The translations under genes and the position numbers were made by a program. From a bacterium UBP8_UBA817 (GTDB lineage Bacteria; Margulisbacteria; Marinamargulisbacteria; CAMDBA01), in NCBI GenBank assembly GCA_945888995.1, contig CAMDBA010000006.1:1-64000 (forward strand): a DNA stretch of 64,000 bases, in the 5' to 3' direction. How positions within the stretch are numbered: the stretch's first letter is position 1; every line of letters starts with the position of its first letter. Under the pieces are notes generated by a model. That model made no database searches and had not been told where the DNA came from. It worked only from the letters and a program-made list of their open reading frames with translations. Of the stretch, positions 16,864 to 25,553 are shown piece after piece.

Positions 16864-19272
16864 TTACATCACAGCGGTGATGTAATGAACACCGCCATCA
16901 GAAAATACAGGGATGGTCGCGCCTTCGACAGATTTTCCATCAATGGCAAGGGACGTGATGCCCTTTACTTTTCCCGAGGGGTTTTGAATTTCGATGATGT
17001 AGGTCGCGCCCCGGAATTTACGAGTGATTTTAAAGGATGTCCAGGATTTCGGCACGCAAGGATCGACCAGAAGGCCCTGATGCGTCGGACGGATGCCGCA
17101 GATATAAAGCGTGGCCGCCTGATAAGTCCAGGAAGACGTCCCGGACAGCCAGCTGTTGCGTCCGAGTCCGAATTGCGGATGCTCATCTCCTAGGATGTTT
17201 TGTGGATAGGCGTAGGGCTCGCATTCGAATACGTCGATGTCGTGGTTCCGGGTTGCGGGGTTGATCTGTTGATAATACTGGAAGGCCCGATCTCCGTTTC
17301 CGGCGATGGTTTCTGCGATCATGACCCAAGGATTAGAATGCAAAAAGATGCCGCCATTTTCCTTGGCTCCCGGCGGATAAGTGGAAATGCCGCCGTATTT
17401 GGGGTCAAAATGATCGTAACCGGGGGCGCTGAGCTTAATTCCGAAGCGCGTGTTCAGTATTTTATTGACCGAATTCAGGGCTTTTTCCTGGCGTTCCGGT
17501 GTGGCGAATCCGGACAAGACACTCCACGATTGGGCATTGGTATAGATCTGACCCTTTTCGTTTTTATGCGAGCCGACAGGCGATCCGTTTTCTTCGAAAT
17601 AGCGGACCCACCATTCCCCATCCCAGCAGGTATCATTCACGACTTTTTTCATGTGGGCGTGGTCGGCTTCGTATTGGGATTTTGCGGTGGCATCACCTAG
17701 GTAGTCAACGAGCTCAATCATTTCGAGCAAGGCTTTTCCGTATTGGAAGGCAATGAAGACACTCTCGGCCGCGCCAGGTAAATTCACTGTGTCATTCCAA
17801 TCCGCAAATCCTAAAAGTGGCAACCCGTGTTGACCGGTATTGCCTTTTGTAAAGGTCAAGGCGCGTTTGAGGTGATCTAAGACCGTGCCTTTTTCACGCT
17901 TTTCAATCGCGATAGATCCCTCATAATAGGTGATCGCCTGATCCAGGAATGCATAGTCACCGGTTTCTTTGAGGTATTGGCTAACGGCTAAAATAATCCA
18001 GAGGTGGTCGTCGCCATAGTATTTGTGGCCGTGCTCTTCTCGGGAGTCACCTTCGTTGGCTTCGAGGGTAATCGCGTTGAATTGATGCATCGCGGAACCA
18101 TTGGCTTTTTGAGTGGAGAGCAGGTTTTGAAGCATGACTTTACCTTCGGCGGCGGCGCTCATCATAATGCCCATGCTGTCTTGTGAACTATCTCTAAACC
18201 CGATGCCGCGCGCGGTTCCTAATCCCAATTGATAAAGTGACAAGTAGCGTGACCAATTCAGAGTCGTGTGGCATTGGCGAGGATTGTGTATATTCACCAT
18301 GGAATTAAACGCGGCGTCCGGGCTTTCGATATGAAAAGCACTGAGATAGGTGTCCCAAAACTTACTAAGCTCGGCTAAGGCGTTCTCAACTTCTGCGTGC
18401 TTCCGATATTTCTGGATGGACGGTAGGGCTTTTTCGACTGAATCAGCCTGACCTAATTGCGTGATAATTTCGACGCTTTGGCCCGGTTTAACCGATCCCA
18501 TTTTATGAAGCAATGCCGTGATATTGTCGCCACGGGTCGCTTCAAAATTGGATAAATGCTCATTTTGGAGTTCTAGCGGGGCGCGCCAAGAGCCATACTC
18601 GTTATCGCCTAAAAAAAGTTTTCGGTCGCTCTGGAAGGAATCTACGGGATAATTCGACGTGTGATAATTGACGGCCATGTCGCGCTTGAAAAACGGATAT
18701 TCCTGTAACACGATGAAGCCGTTTTCCTGGCGAATCGCATCGACGCTCATCGTCTGCGGGACCCAGTCGGCATTGGTGAATTGTTTGAGCGCGTCAGGAT
18801 GGGTGTATTCAACCACGGGAATAATATCAATGTCTCTAGCTTCAGTCCCGACATTGGTCACGACGATTTTGCGAAGACAGACATTGGCATTCGGCGGAAC
18901 AAAAATCGTGGCTTCGGTCCGGATACCGTAAAATTCACTGGTAATTTTTTGATAAGAAAGTCCCACGCGGCATTCATAGAAGTCATATTTGTCTAAAGTC
19001 GGCACAAAAAACGGAGAAAAAACTTTGTAACCGTCTGACGTTTTGAAGCGAATGTAGAGTGTTTCGCCTTTAAAATCCGAGCTCGGAAGCTGGGGAATAT
19101 ATTTGACGATTCGATTAATTGCCGGATCGCCTTTACAGAGCAGAGATCCGCCAGTATGGTCGACGATACCGCCGAATCCAAGCGTGCCGACATAATTAAC
19201 CCACTTTACCGGGGTTTTGGGATTGGTGATGACGTATTCTTTGGTCGTGTCATCAAAATAACCATATTTCAT
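16864..19272 (-). CDS. GH94 glycoside phosphorylase (cellobiose/chitobiose type)
   Basis: 802 residues, the normal length for GH94 disaccharide phosphorylases, which cleave a beta-glycosidic bond with phosphate to release a sugar 1-phosphate. The start MKYGYFDDTTKEYVITNP is typical. Arg360 and Asp365 in GFRDSSQD correspond to the glucose-binding pair of the family. The catalytic acid is expected to be Asp491 in FADWND, close to Asp490/492 of characterised enzymes. No signal peptide, so it acts in the cytoplasm. The precise disaccharide cannot be told. It stands alone, without a transporter; RBS AGAGG lies upstream. Confidence 0.88.
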   Translation of the reverse strand: MKYGYFDDTTKEYVITNPKTPVKWVNYVGTLGFGGIVDHTGGSLLCKGDPAINRIVKYIPQLPSSDFKGETLYIRFKTSDGYKVFSPFFVPTLDKYDFYECRVGLSYQKITSEFYGIRTEATIFVPPNANVCLRKIVVTNVGTEARDIDIIPVVEYTHPDALKQFTNADWVPQTMSVDAIRQENGFIVLQEYPFFKRDMAVNYHTSNYPVDSFQSDRKLFLGDNEYGSWRAPLELQNEHLSNFEATRGDNITALLHKMGSVKPGQSVEIITQLGQADSVEKALPSIQKYRKHAEVENALAELSKFWDTYLSAFHIESPDAAFNSMVNIHNPRQCHTTLNWSRYLSLYQLGLGTARGIGFRDSSQDSMGIMMSAAAEGKVMLQNLLSTQKANGSAMHQFNAITLEANEGDSREEHGHKYYGDDHLWIILAVSQYLKETGDYAFLDQAITYYEGSIAIEKREKGTVLDHLKRALTFTKGNTGQHGLPLLGFADWNDTVNLPGAAESVFIAFQYGKALLEMIELVDYLGDATAKSQYEADHAHMKKVVNDTCWDGEWWVRYFEENGSPVGSHKNEKGQIYTNAQSWSVLSGFATPERQEKALNSVNKILNTRFGIKLSAPGYDHFDPKYGGISTYPPGAKENGGIFLHSNPWVMIAETIAGNGDRAFQYYQQINPATRNHDIDVFECEPYAYPQNILGDEHPQFGLGRNSWLSGTSSWTYQAATLYICGIRPTHQGLLVDPCVPKSWTSFKITRKFRGATYIIEIQNPSGKVKGITSLAIDGKSVEGATIPVFSDGGVHYITAVM

Positions 19273-19303
19273 GATTGTTACCTCTTAATCTAAATAATGG
19301 GGG

Positions 19304-19319
19304 TCTACCCAGGGGTAGA
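19304..19319. promoter_or_regulatory. Perfect inverted repeat upstream of the GH94 gene
   Basis: TCTACCC-AG-GGGTAGA is a perfect 7-bp inverted repeat about 30 bases before the phosphorylase start. It could be a repressor operator or the end of the ilvY transcript coming from the right. No poly-T run favours the latter. Confidence 0.4.
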
Positions 19320-19459
19320 AAAAAGACACTTTATCATTCAAGATCAGAGGCAATGCGTCAACTGAGTTTTTTATAGACCTAGCAGATGCAGGCTTTCTTC
19401 CCAATGAAAAGCCGGGTTCCCCCATGGTTGAATCAAGGATATTCCATTACCATGTAGTT

Positions 19460-20317
19460 TTAAGTTTCCAAAAACTCCCAAAACGCCTTCTTCACCTCAG
19501 AATGTAAGGCGGCACGTCTGACAACCATCCCCACTTCCAATATCGGAAGCGGTGCCGCCAACGGCTGAACCCTGACCGAGCCCCGCAAGTGACTATGGTC
19601 TAATACCGCCTGAGGCAAAATCGCCCCGCCCAGCCCCGCCGCCACCATGGCCAGAATGGCTTCGTGGCCTTCGACGACACTGTGAATATCGATCCGGATA
19701 CTCTGATCGGCAAGATAGTGATTAATAATGGTGGCCAGATCTCCCTGTTCGGGAAAAATGAGGGGAATGGCCGTGAGAGAGCGTGTTGGCGATGCAGACG
19801 GCACGACAAATACGAGCGGTGTTTTCAGAATCGATTGGGATAGAAATTCATCGGACATCGGCTTAAACAATATTGCGATGGCAAAATCCGCCGTTCCTTT
19901 CCGTAAGGCCGCATCTCCACTTTTGGCCACGCCGGTTTCCAGATAAGTCGTAACTAAGGGATATCGATTTCGGAAGGATTTTACCAATCCCGGCAAGATA
20001 GAATAGGCCGCTGTGACGGTAGAATAAATCCGAATGGTGCCGCGTAATTGATCCGGGGTTTCGGTTTTGATTTCGGATTGAAACTGCTCATAGGAAGCCA
20101 CGGTGGCTTTGGCAAATTCGTAGAAGCGTCGGCCCGAATCCGTGAGGCTTACTGTCCGTTTTGTCCGTTCAAACAAGGCTGTGCCAACCGTCTCTTCCAG
20201 CTTCTGAATCATCCGGGTGAGATTAGACGGGGTCATATGGTGCCGCTCGCTGGTTTGGCGGAAATGGAGGCGCTCGGCTAAGGTCATAAAAATATGGAGG
20301 GTGTCTTGGTCGGTCAT
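19460..20317 (-). CDS. ilvY: LysR-type regulator IlvY
   Basis: 285-residue LysR regulator with an N-terminal winged helix (AERLHFRQTSERHHMTPSNLTR) and the IlvY-like effector domain segments SVTAAYSILPGLV and GHEAILAMVAAGLGGAILPQAVL. It is divergent from ilvC, exactly the arrangement of E. coli ilvY-ilvC, where IlvY activates ilvC on binding acetolactate or acetohydroxybutyrate. Position and sequence agree, so the call is strong. It should bind the 115-bp intergenic region. Confidence 0.9.
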   Translation of the reverse strand: MTDQDTLHIFMTLAERLHFRQTSERHHMTPSNLTRMIQKLEETVGTALFERTKRTVSLTDSGRRFYEFAKATVASYEQFQSEIKTETPDQLRGTIRIYSTVTAAYSILPGLVKSFRNRYPLVTTYLETGVAKSGDAALRKGTADFAIAILFKPMSDEFLSQSILKTPLVFVVPSASPTRSLTAIPLIFPEQGDLATIINHYLADQSIRIDIHSVVEGHEAILAMVAAGLGGAILPQAVLDHSHLRGSVRVQPLAAPLPILEVGMVVRRAALHSEVKKAFWEFLET

Positions 20318-20335
20318 CGGCTATTATTCCTTAAT

Positions 20336-20359
20336 TTGCAATAGACTGTTCCATATAAT
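20336..20359 (+). promoter_or_regulatory. ilvC promoter and possible IlvY site
   Basis: A consensus -10 (TATAAT, 20354-20359) has no good -35 at 16-18 bases, as expected for an activator-dependent promoter. TTGCAA (20336-20341), resembling the core of IlvY boxes in E. coli, lies where an activator would bind. Transcription would begin near 20366, leaving a leader of about 67 bases. Confidence 0.5.
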
Positions 20360-20381
20360 TCACTTTATTTCAACAATATAA

Positions 20382-21455
<1,074 letters not shown>

Positions 21456-21468
21456 CTAGGCGAGCTTC

Positions 21469-21506
21469 CTCTGCTGCCGTTCTTACTTCGGTGGGCGGCA
21501 GTGGAG
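21469..21506 (+). terminator. Hairpin after ilvC
   Basis: An 11-bp stem including two G-T wobbles (CTCTGCTGCCG with CGGCAGTGGAG) closes a 16-base loop, starting 14 bases after the ilvC stop. The tail is not T-rich, so efficiency is uncertain. Confidence 0.55.
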
Positions 21507-21578
21507 TGTTCATCGTGGGGGCATTACAATTGGCACATATGTCTATCACGCAATGGAAGAAGTTTTATACAGAAGACA

Positions 21579-21824
21579 GAACTAAGAAGTTTGATATTTA
21601 AAAAAAAATTAGAAGCTATTGATAATCACGGCGAAATCCAAAGCTGGCCAGTGCAAGCAAAACTTTCAACCGGACAATTTCTGCTAGGCAGAGTTTGTGC
21701 CTTACGGAAAAGTGAGACCTCCATAGATAGAAGTCTTCGAAAATTAAAACGCAGCGCCCCAAGAAAACAACAGAAGCTTCATCAAGACACTATATACCCA
21801 CCTCAGGAAATCTTGACAGGTTAA
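21579..21824 (+). pseudogene. Fragment of an IS4-family-like transposase
   Basis: The stretch SWPVQAKLSTGQFLLGRVCA, followed by LRKS and a basic helix (RSLRKLKRSAPRKQQKL), resembles the internal segment of IS4/IS1634 DDE transposases, where GRxCAxRK is followed by an arginine/lysine-rich region. No DDE residues, inverted repeats or full-length gene are present, so this is a remnant. It marks the left end of the accessory island. Recognition is by eye. Confidence 0.45.
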
Positions 21825-21831
21825 CACCCAT

Positions 21832-21848
21832 GGGGGCTCGCCCCCTTT
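21832..21848 (+). terminator. GC-rich hairpin with short T-run
   Basis: GGGGGC-TC-GCCCCC is followed by TTT, just after the transposase remnant and before the lipid operon. The two-base loop is tight, and the hairpin may also be part of the mobile-element end. Confidence 0.45.
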
Positions 21849-21955
21849 GATACCAGTTTTGTACTCAGCCTAATCATGACTGGCGTTAGTAAATGTTATT
21901 TAAAGTGTCCACATTGATAGATTAAAATAGTGTACAATCCTATATTGATAGTCTC

Positions 21956-23221
21956 ATGAAAACAAAACAAACCGTTGCTGTGATAGGTGCTGGCGCTGCG
22001 GGACTCTCCGCTGCGTACTATTTGTCTCGTCGTTATGCTGTGACACTTTTCGAATCGGCATCCCGATTGGGTGGGCATGCGCATACGGTTCGTGTCACAG
22101 ATGCGTCTGTCGGCGAAATGGGAATTGATATCGGATTTATTGTGTTTAATCCCAAAACATACCCTCTTTTTATTCAGTTTTTAGAGGACTTGGGTGTGAG
22201 CTCTCAGCCTTCGGATATGGCCTTTGCCTATCATGATAAAGTGCGCGATTTTTATTATGGTTCAGACCTGCCTTCTGGACTTTTTTCTCAGAAAAAACAT
22301 TGGGTATCGCCGTCTTTTTGGCGTTTTCTTTCTCAGATTCCAGAGCTCAACCGGAGACTTCTTGCGGATCTCAAAAATGGTGTGATGATAGGAATGTCCT
22401 TGGGACAGTATCTGCAACGATCTTCTTTCCATGAGGCTGTTTTGAGAGACTATTTGTTGCCTATGGGCGCTGCGATTTGGTCCTGTCCCCAGTCGGTATT
22501 GTTGGATTTTCCTGCACAAGCGTTTTTTTCTTTTTGGGAAAATCATGATCTTTTGACATTGTCTGGGCGTCCGACATGGCGAACCGTGACGGGGGGGTCT
22601 AAAACCTATATAGAGGCCTTCCAGAAACAGTTTCAAGGGACAATCAAAATAGGGCAACCGGTGGATGCTGTGTCTTCGGGGCATACATGTGAGCATGTGT
22701 CTCTTGGGGGACATAGGCTCTCTTTTGACAAGGTGGTGATCGCGACGCATGCCGATCAGGCTTGGCGGCTTTTGGTTGATCCGTCAGAGACCGAGAGGTC
22801 GGCCTTGCAACCTTGGGCCTACAGTCGTAATGAGGTTGTGTTACACACAGATAGCCGCGTCATGCCGCCACGCAAATCGGCTTGGGGGTCTTGGACGGTG
22901 CAGCAGTCTGGGTCAGATATTCTGTCCATGAGTTACTACATGAATAGGTTGCAGGCGCTCACGTCATCGCAAGATTATTTCGTTTCTTTGAATCCTATAG
23001 ATTTGGGGGCAGATATTTTGGAGAAACAGTCTGCCGTCTTTGCGCGTGAAACCATGTATCATCCTATATATAGTCAATCGGCGATAGATACGCATCACTG
23101 CCTATTGGGGCTGTCGGGGCAGCAGAATCGGTATTTTTGCGGGAGCTATATGGGCTATGGGTTTCACGAAGATGCGGTGCGCTCTGGTGTGCGTGTGGCC
23201 ACACTTTTGGGCGCTATATGA
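21956..23221 (+). CDS. FAD-dependent amine-oxidase-like protein (COG2907)
   Basis: 421 residues with the dinucleotide motif VIGAGAAGLSAAYYLS at the N-terminus, then ASRLGGHAHTVRV, typical of the NAD/FAD-binding COG2907 group. At the C-terminus, RYFCGSYMGYGFHEDAVRSG is the usual FAD-closing segment. COG2907 proteins commonly sit beside DUF1365 and cyclopropane-fatty-acid synthase genes. A related oxidase domain is fused to plant cyclopropane synthases. It may oxidise or desaturate the modified acyl chain, but no activity can be assigned. Its TGA overlaps the next gene's ATG (ATGA), showing tight coupling. It is the first gene of the lipid operon. Confidence 0.88.
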   Translation: MKTKQTVAVIGAGAAGLSAAYYLSRRYAVTLFESASRLGGHAHTVRVTDASVGEMGIDIGFIVFNPKTYPLFIQFLEDLGVSSQPSDMAFAYHDKVRDFYYGSDLPSGLFSQKKHWVSPSFWRFLSQIPELNRRLLADLKNGVMIGMSLGQYLQRSSFHEAVLRDYLLPMGAAIWSCPQSVLLDFPAQAFFSFWENHDLLTLSGRPTWRTVTGGSKTYIEAFQKQFQGTIKIGQPVDAVSSGHTCEHVSLGGHRLSFDKVVIATHADQAWRLLVDPSETERSALQPWAYSRNEVVLHTDSRVMPPRKSAWGSWTVQQSGSDILSMSYYMNRLQALTSSQDYFVSLNPIDLGADILEKQSAVFARETMYHPIYSQSAIDTHHCLLGLSGQQNRYFCGSYMGYGFHEDAVRSGVRVATLLGAI

Positions 23222-25215
23222 GCCATCATATCGTCTGGGGAAAGACGTTTCATCAGCGATATACCCCTATAGACCATCGGTTTGAATATGCCATGACGAT
23301 GGTGAGTTTGGCCTTTTTTGTGAAGGATGGGGGGCTTTTTCCTAGCCCCTTTCCCAAGTGGTTTGGCTGGCATAGTCGCGGGCTGTTTAGGGTGTCTGTC
23401 AGACATCATTTAGGCGGTGATTGTAGCGAGGAGAACGCGGTTGCGGTGGCGTTCTTTGAGCGTATCACGACATTGCTCTATGAAAAATTCGGAGAGATTG
23501 TCTGGGATAGGCTCCAGATGATTACGATCCCGCAATTTATCTTCCCCCCCTTTAAACCGGTGACGTTTTACTGTGTGTATTCTCAGAATCGGATGATGGC
23601 TTTGATCGCGGAAGTCGCCAATACCTATAGAGAAAAAGTTTGCTATGTCATGCCCGTGACCGAAAACCGATCGGAGGCAAAAAAGACCTTTCATGTATCG
23701 CCTTTTTTTGATGAGTCGGGCACGTATTATTTTGAAATATTGCCAGGTCATGCAGACGCTGGGCCCATGCGAATTGCCATCGAATACAAAGTCGAGGATG
23801 TGCGTGTTTTTCTTGCGACCTTTTCCGGGGCTATGCGCCCCATGACGCAGTGGTCGCTGTTGCTGACCCTGTTTCGGGCCACGGCATTGCCGGTGTGGAC
23901 CCTGCCCCGTATTTATTTTCAGGCCGCCAAATTGACTTTTTCGAAAGGACTGACTGCTATGCAAAAACCTCCCTTAAATTCCCCGAATGTACAGGACACA
24001 ATGCCGCTGTCTTGGTTTCAGAAGCGTGTTCAAGACCGACTTTTCGCCGTATTTCGGCAGGCGGACAAAGGCGCATTGGTGATCATAGAGCCCAATGGTA
24101 AACGTTGGGTGTTTGGGGATACGACGATCAGTTCCCCAGCGATAGTTCAGATTCATCACAATTGGTTTTATCGGCGTGTGGCTATTGGTGGGGAGATAGG
24201 GTTTGGAGAAGCTTATGTGGATGGCTATTGGGATAGTCCTGATTTGTCTGCATTGTTGTCTTTTTTTGTACACAATAGAGCGCATTTTTTGAAGCTATTC
24301 GATGGTCATGTTGTTCAGTTTTTTTTGGATAAATTTGCGCATTTTCGTAGGGAAAATACCATTCAAAAGAGCAAAGAAAATATTCAAGCCCACTATGACT
24401 TAGGCAATTTGTTTTATGATTTTTTTTTGGATGCCTCCAAGGTGTATTCCAGTGCTGTCTTTGTGCACAAAGACGATAATTTGGATGTGGCACAGCAACG
24501 CAAGTTGGACATGATTATTGCCAAAGCTCGGATAAAACAGCATCACCATGTTTTGGAAATAGGGAGTGGGTGGGGTGCTTTGGCGATACGGATGGCCCAG
24601 ACTACGGGCTGTCGTGTGACCACGATCACACTCTCTCCTGCACAAAAAGAAGAGGTGGAAGCGAAAGTGTTGGCGGCTGGACTTTCCGATCTGGTGGTCG
24701 TCAAACTCCAAGATTTTCGCCATGTGCGCGGAACTTTTGATCGGATTGTCAGTGTGGAGATGCTGGAGGCGGTGGGGCATCGGTATTTGGGCGTTTTTTT
24801 TGAACAGCTCGAGGCTTTGTTGGGAAGAAATGGAATAGCGGTATTGCAGGTGATCACCTATCCGGATTATGGCTATGCGGCTTACTTGCGAGGGACGGAT
24901 TTTATTCGCAAACACATTTTTCCTGGAGGGCATTTGCCCTCGGTCTCTGTGCTGATGTCTGCTGCGGCTGCACATTCTACATTGGTGCCGGAACATCTTG
25001 AAAATCTTGGGCCGCATTATGCAAAGACATTGGCGTTATGGCGTGAAAACCTGGAATCTCGTGTGAATGAGGTCCTGGCTTTGGGCTTTGATGCCGCGTT
25101 TATTCGCAAATTTCGGTACTATTTCGCCTATTGTGAAGCGGCATTTTCGGCACGATATTTGGGTGTGCATCAGTTGGTTTTGAGCCGGAGTTTTAATGAG
25201 GATTTAGAGATATGA
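23218..25215 (+). CDS. DUF1365 - cyclopropane-fatty-acyl-phospholipid synthase fusion
   Basis: One 665-residue protein carries two usually separate genes. Residues ~1-245 are DUF1365 (HRFEYAMTMV, PPFKPVTFYCVY, KTFHVSPFFDESGTYYF). Residues ~290-665 are a Cfa-type methyltransferase (HYDLGNLFYDFFLD, LEIGSGWG at ~446, FDRIVSVEMLEAVG, IFPGGHLPS). Cfa adds a methylene from S-adenosylmethionine across an acyl double bond in membrane lipids. Against E. coli Cfa by eye, the YSCA cysteine is Ser here and the histidine of LLHTIG is Gln (LQVIT), while the Glu is kept. Similar replacements occur in plant-type enzymes. The start ATG overlaps the previous stop; an upstream in-frame ATG at 23137 lies inside the neighbour. 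Confidence 0.9.
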   Translation: MSHHIVWGKTFHQRYTPIDHRFEYAMTMVSLAFFVKDGGLFPSPFPKWFGWHSRGLFRVSVRHHLGGDCSEENAVAVAFFERITTLLYEKFGEIVWDRLQMITIPQFIFPPFKPVTFYCVYSQNRMMALIAEVANTYREKVCYVMPVTENRSEAKKTFHVSPFFDESGTYYFEILPGHADAGPMRIAIEYKVEDVRVFLATFSGAMRPMTQWSLLLTLFRATALPVWTLPRIYFQAAKLTFSKGLTAMQKPPLNSPNVQDTMPLSWFQKRVQDRLFAVFRQADKGALVIIEPNGKRWVFGDTTISSPAIVQIHHNWFYRRVAIGGEIGFGEAYVDGYWDSPDLSALLSFFVHNRAHFLKLFDGHVVQFFLDKFAHFRRENTIQKSKENIQAHYDLGNLFYDFFLDASKVYSSAVFVHKDDNLDVAQQRKLDMIIAKARIKQHHHVLEIGSGWGALAIRMAQTTGCRVTTITLSPAQKEEVEAKVLAAGLSDLVVVKLQDFRHVRGTFDRIVSVEMLEAVGHRYLGVFFEQLEALLGRNGIAVLQVITYPDYGYAAYLRGTDFIRKHIFPGGHLPSVSVLMSAAAAHSTLVPEHLENLGPHYAKTLALWRENLESRVNEVLALGFDAAFIRKFRYYFAYCEAAFSARYLGVHQLVLSRSFNEDLEI

Positions 25216-25553
25216 CACTCAAATCAAAACTGTATATCTATGGCGTACTACATACACTCGTGATGACATTAGTGGTGGTGTCGGCCTGTCTGGAAAGAGC
25301 TGTTTTTGACAATGGCCACTTGATGTCCGATGTTTGGTTTTGGGGGACCTTGGCAGACACCTATTTGGCGTTTTTGCTCTTGGCACTTTGGGCGATCTAC
25401 AAAGAACGCCGTGTGGCCTGGCAAATTTTTTGGGTACTGGGCTTTGTCTTTTTGGGAAATATCGCCATCGGGATATTTATTTTGCGTGCGACGTCGAAAT
25501 TGTCTGCTGCGTCGGGGCTGCGTGCCTTTTTAGGAGATCGATTTGATGATTGA
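25212..25553 (+). CDS. Small membrane protein, DUF1475-like
   Basis: 113 residues with about three transmembrane helices (YGVLHTLVMTLVVVSACL; TYLAFLLLALWAIYKE; FWVLGFVFLGNIAIGIFIL). The segment with a charged turn between helices, followed by GNIAIGIFI, resembles DUF1475 proteins, which recur in Cfa operons. Its ATG overlaps the previous stop by four bases, and its end overlaps the next gene by eight. Role unknown; perhaps it anchors the lipid-modifying enzymes. Confidence 0.7.
   Translation: MTLKSKLYIYGVLHTLVMTLVVVSACLERAVFDNGHLMSDVWFWGTLADTYLAFLLLALWAIYKERRVAWQIFWVLGFVFLGNIAIGIFILRATSKLSAASGLRAFLGDRFDD

Noticed and set aside
21501-21578. N-terminal 26 codons of the transposase-like ORF as part of a gene
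   Set aside because: They translate to unrelated sequence overlapping the ilvC terminator hairpin; the recognisable similarity starts later, so only a fragment is annotated.
23137-23217. Longer start for the DUF1365-Cfa gene
   Set aside because: The extra 27 codons lie wholly inside the COG2907 gene in another frame; the ATG at 23218 with the ATGA overlap fits DUF1365 family starts.
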